From Ignavibacteriota bacterium (GTDB lineage Bacteria; Bacteroidota; Ignavibacteria; UBA10030; UBA6906): DNA of 64,000 nt. Where the stretch lies: contig JADJHP010000003.1 of the NCBI GenBank assembly GCA_016707525.1, positions 310,001-374,000 on the forward strand, written 5' to 3'. The notes under the pieces are model-generated. The model searched no databases and had not been told where the DNA came from. It was given only the letters and a program-made list of their open reading frames with translations. Shown piece by piece: positions 62,672 to 64,000 of the stretch; position 1 is the first letter of the stretch, and every line of letters starts with the position of its first letter. A program made the position numbers and the translations under genes.

Positions 62672-64000
62672 CGTTTGGCCTTCCTGCTGTCGACTACGTG
62701 GTCATCGGTATCTATCTTGTCTCCATGCTGGGCATCGGGGTCTACTTCAGCCGGTTCATGAAGGGGGGGAAGGATTTCTTCATTGGAGGCAACCTCATCC
62801 CATGGTGGGTGTCGGGTATCTCGCTCTACATGACCATGTTCTCTGCCTGGACCTTCACCGGCGGGGCAAGCTTCGTGTATCACACGGGCTGGTTTGGCCT
62901 GTTGTACTTTCTGACATGGAGCATTGCGTTCCTGATCGGCTTCCTGATGTCGGCCAAACGCTGGCGGAGAACCCGTGTCACGTCTCCGGTCGAGTACATT
63001 GAGACACGGTTCAACAGACCCACGCATCTCTTTTTCAGCGTGTACATGGCACTGGCCATGCTCTACTGGCCGGCCCATCATCTGGCATCGCTGAGCAAGA
63101 TATGTGCGCCCACGCTCTTCCCCGGATCCATGGTCGCCATCGATGTGATGATCGTCGTCATCGGGATCATCATCATGCTCTACACGTTCATGGGTGGCTT
63201 ATGGGCGGTGTGCATTACGGACGTCGTCCAGTTCCTGATCCTGATCGCCGTCTGCGTGGTACTGCTTCCGGCCGTCCTTCTGTCAGGGGAGTTCAGTTCG
63301 GCCGGAGACCTGCTCCGGCAGGTCCAGCCGCTGACCTTTCATCACGTGTTGCCGGATGGCACCATGTACGACCACTGGTATCTGCTCGGGCTTATCGCGG
63401 CGAACATCTTCGGCAATGCCGTCGGCGACAAGGCCCAGCGCTACTACAGCGTCCGCGACGAGAAGGAAGCCATGAAGGTCGGATGGTTCACGTTCGTTCT
63501 ATTCCTGACTGCCCCTGTCCTGTTCGGCATCCCCCCGCTGATCGGGAAAGTGCTGTGGCCCGACATCACCATGCTCGGGTACTTCGCCGGTGTCACCAAG
63601 GCAGATGAGAATGTCTTCATTGCAGTGGTGCTGCGCTACATGCCCGCTGGTATTGTAGGGTTCTTCCTCTCCGCCATGATGGCAGCATCCATGTCCTCCA
63701 TGAGCGGAGTCTGGAACACCGTATCCTCGATCGTTTCGATCGACCTCTACAAGAATCGCTTCAGGCCGGCCGCCACGGAAAGGCAGACGCTTCGCGTGGG
63801 TCGCATCTCTGTCTCGGTATTCGCCCTGATCGCGATCCTCCTTGCACTGGTGATCATCCACAGCGATTTTGGGATATTCTCGATCAGCACCATCTTCTTT
63901 GGACTCACGGCTGTTCCCAGCGCGATACCGGTGTTGCTGGGGATCATGACCAGAAAGATCTCGCGCTGGTCCGCCATGGCATCCGTCATCGCAGGCGCAT
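62668..64000 (+). CDS. Sodium:solute symporter family transporter (runs off right edge)
   Basis: The ATG at 62668 overlaps the isochorismatase-like stop by 4 bases, and the frame stays open for 444 codons to the window edge, so the C-terminus is missing. About eleven hydrophobic segments are visible. The SSS pattern includes YLVSMLGIGVYFSRFMKGGK, FFIGGNLIPWWVSGISLYMT, AWTFTGGASFVYHTGW, GGLWAVCITDVVQFLIL, and SAMMAASMSSMSGVWNT, which carries the conserved sodium-site serines. It imports a solute with Na+, probably the sugar acid or sugar released by the upstream lyase. It closes a coupled lyase-larA-hydrolase-symporter operon. Confidence 0.9.
   Translation, partial: MTFGLPAVDYVVIGIYLVSMLGIGVYFSRFMKGGKDFFIGGNLIPWWVSGISLYMTMFSAWTFTGGASFVYHTGWFGLLYFLTWSIAFLIGFLMSAKRWRRTRVTSPVEYIETRFNRPTHLFFSVYMALAMLYWPAHHLASLSKICAPTLFPGSMVAIDVMIVVIGIIIMLYTFMGGLWAVCITDVVQFLILIAVCVVLLPAVLLSGEFSSAGDLLRQVQPLTFHHVLPDGTMYDHWYLLGLIAANIFGNAVGDKAQRYYSVRDEKEAMKVGWFTFVLFLTAPVLFGIPPLIGKVLWPDITMLGYFAGVTKADENVFIAVVLRYMPAGIVGFFLSAMMAASMSSMSGVWNTVSSIVSIDLYKNRFRPAATERQTLRVGRISVSVFALIAILLALVIIHSDFGIFSISTIFFGLTAVPSAIPVLLGIMTRKISRWSAMASVIAGA

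Noticed and set aside
1..64000. CRISPR arrays, tRNA or rRNA genes, insertion sequences, phage genes
   Set aside because: No regularly spaced repeats, cloverleaf-like sequence, transposase or phage motifs were seen on reading both strands, though a tRNA scan was not possible.

Overview
The window is GC-rich by eye and gene-dense, with both strands used. No rRNA, tRNA, CRISPR array, transposase or phage gene was recognised. The gene content suggests a free-living, carbohydrate-degrading bacterium of the Fibrobacteres-Chlorobi-Bacteroidetes supergroup, perhaps an Ignavibacteria/Chlorobiota-like lineage. The grounds are TonB-dependent receptors with an N-terminal carboxypeptidase-regulatory domain, a DUF5107 protein, paired DUF3857 proteins, a beta-propeller/Y_Y_Y sensor kinase, DUF6132 and many secreted glycoside hydrolases. 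This placement is inference from gene families, not from a marker gene.

Layout. (1) 1-7265: a TonB-dependent receptor cut by the left edge and a LacI-type regulator with a perfect palindromic operator; going rightwards, a MalK/UgpC-type ABC ATPase, a secreted GH31 alpha-glycosidase and a TPR-like membrane protein form an operon. (2) 7518-10018: two more TPR-like proteins, the second ending in a TonB C-terminal domain, closed by a strong hairpin terminator. (3) 10098-14493: a DUF4139 protein, an ECF sigma/anti-sigma pair and a secreted SGNH hydrolase. (4) 14895-19112: a membrane pyrophosphatase bracketed by two paralogous proteins of unknown function. (5) 19201-24851: an Oar-like TonB receptor with a TlpA-type thioredoxin, divergent from DUF6132, an atypical thioredoxin and thioredoxin reductase. 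(6) 25045-36698: a sugar-use block with a lipoprotein SGNH esterase, RhaT-like transporter, C69 dipeptidase, GH29 fucosidase, DUF5107-TPR protein, GH2 enzyme and AraC regulator. (7) 36695-41667: a propeller histidine kinase, a lone receiver and a receiver-PP2C phosphatase. (8) 42411-46423: two DUF3857/transglutaminase-like proteins. (9) 46455-64000: a large polysaccharide and sugar-acid catabolic region with a URO-D-like protein, MFS sugar porter, glycosidase-like lipoprotein, large GH2 enzyme, sugar isomerase, GH88/105, secreted nitrilase, heparinase II/III-like lyase, LarA-family racemase, isochorismatase-like hydrolase and a sodium:solute symporter cut by the right edge.

How it fits together. 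Regions 1, 6 and 9 look like separate glycan-use loci. Secreted enzymes cut alpha-glucosides, fucosides, beta-galactosides/glucuronides and uronic-acid polymers, dedicated transporters import the products, and LacI or AraC regulators sit beside the enzymes. Regions 2 and 4 hold the least explained gene sets: the TPR/TonB trio and the pyrophosphatase-flanking paralogs.

Quality caution. Three genes (DUF5107, the GH2 at 33610-35669, and the second DUF3857 protein) are each broken by single-base length changes, four in all, every one explainable as one base too many or too few in a short run of identical bases. I annotate each as one gene with a frameshift and think sequencing or assembly error is more likely than real decay.
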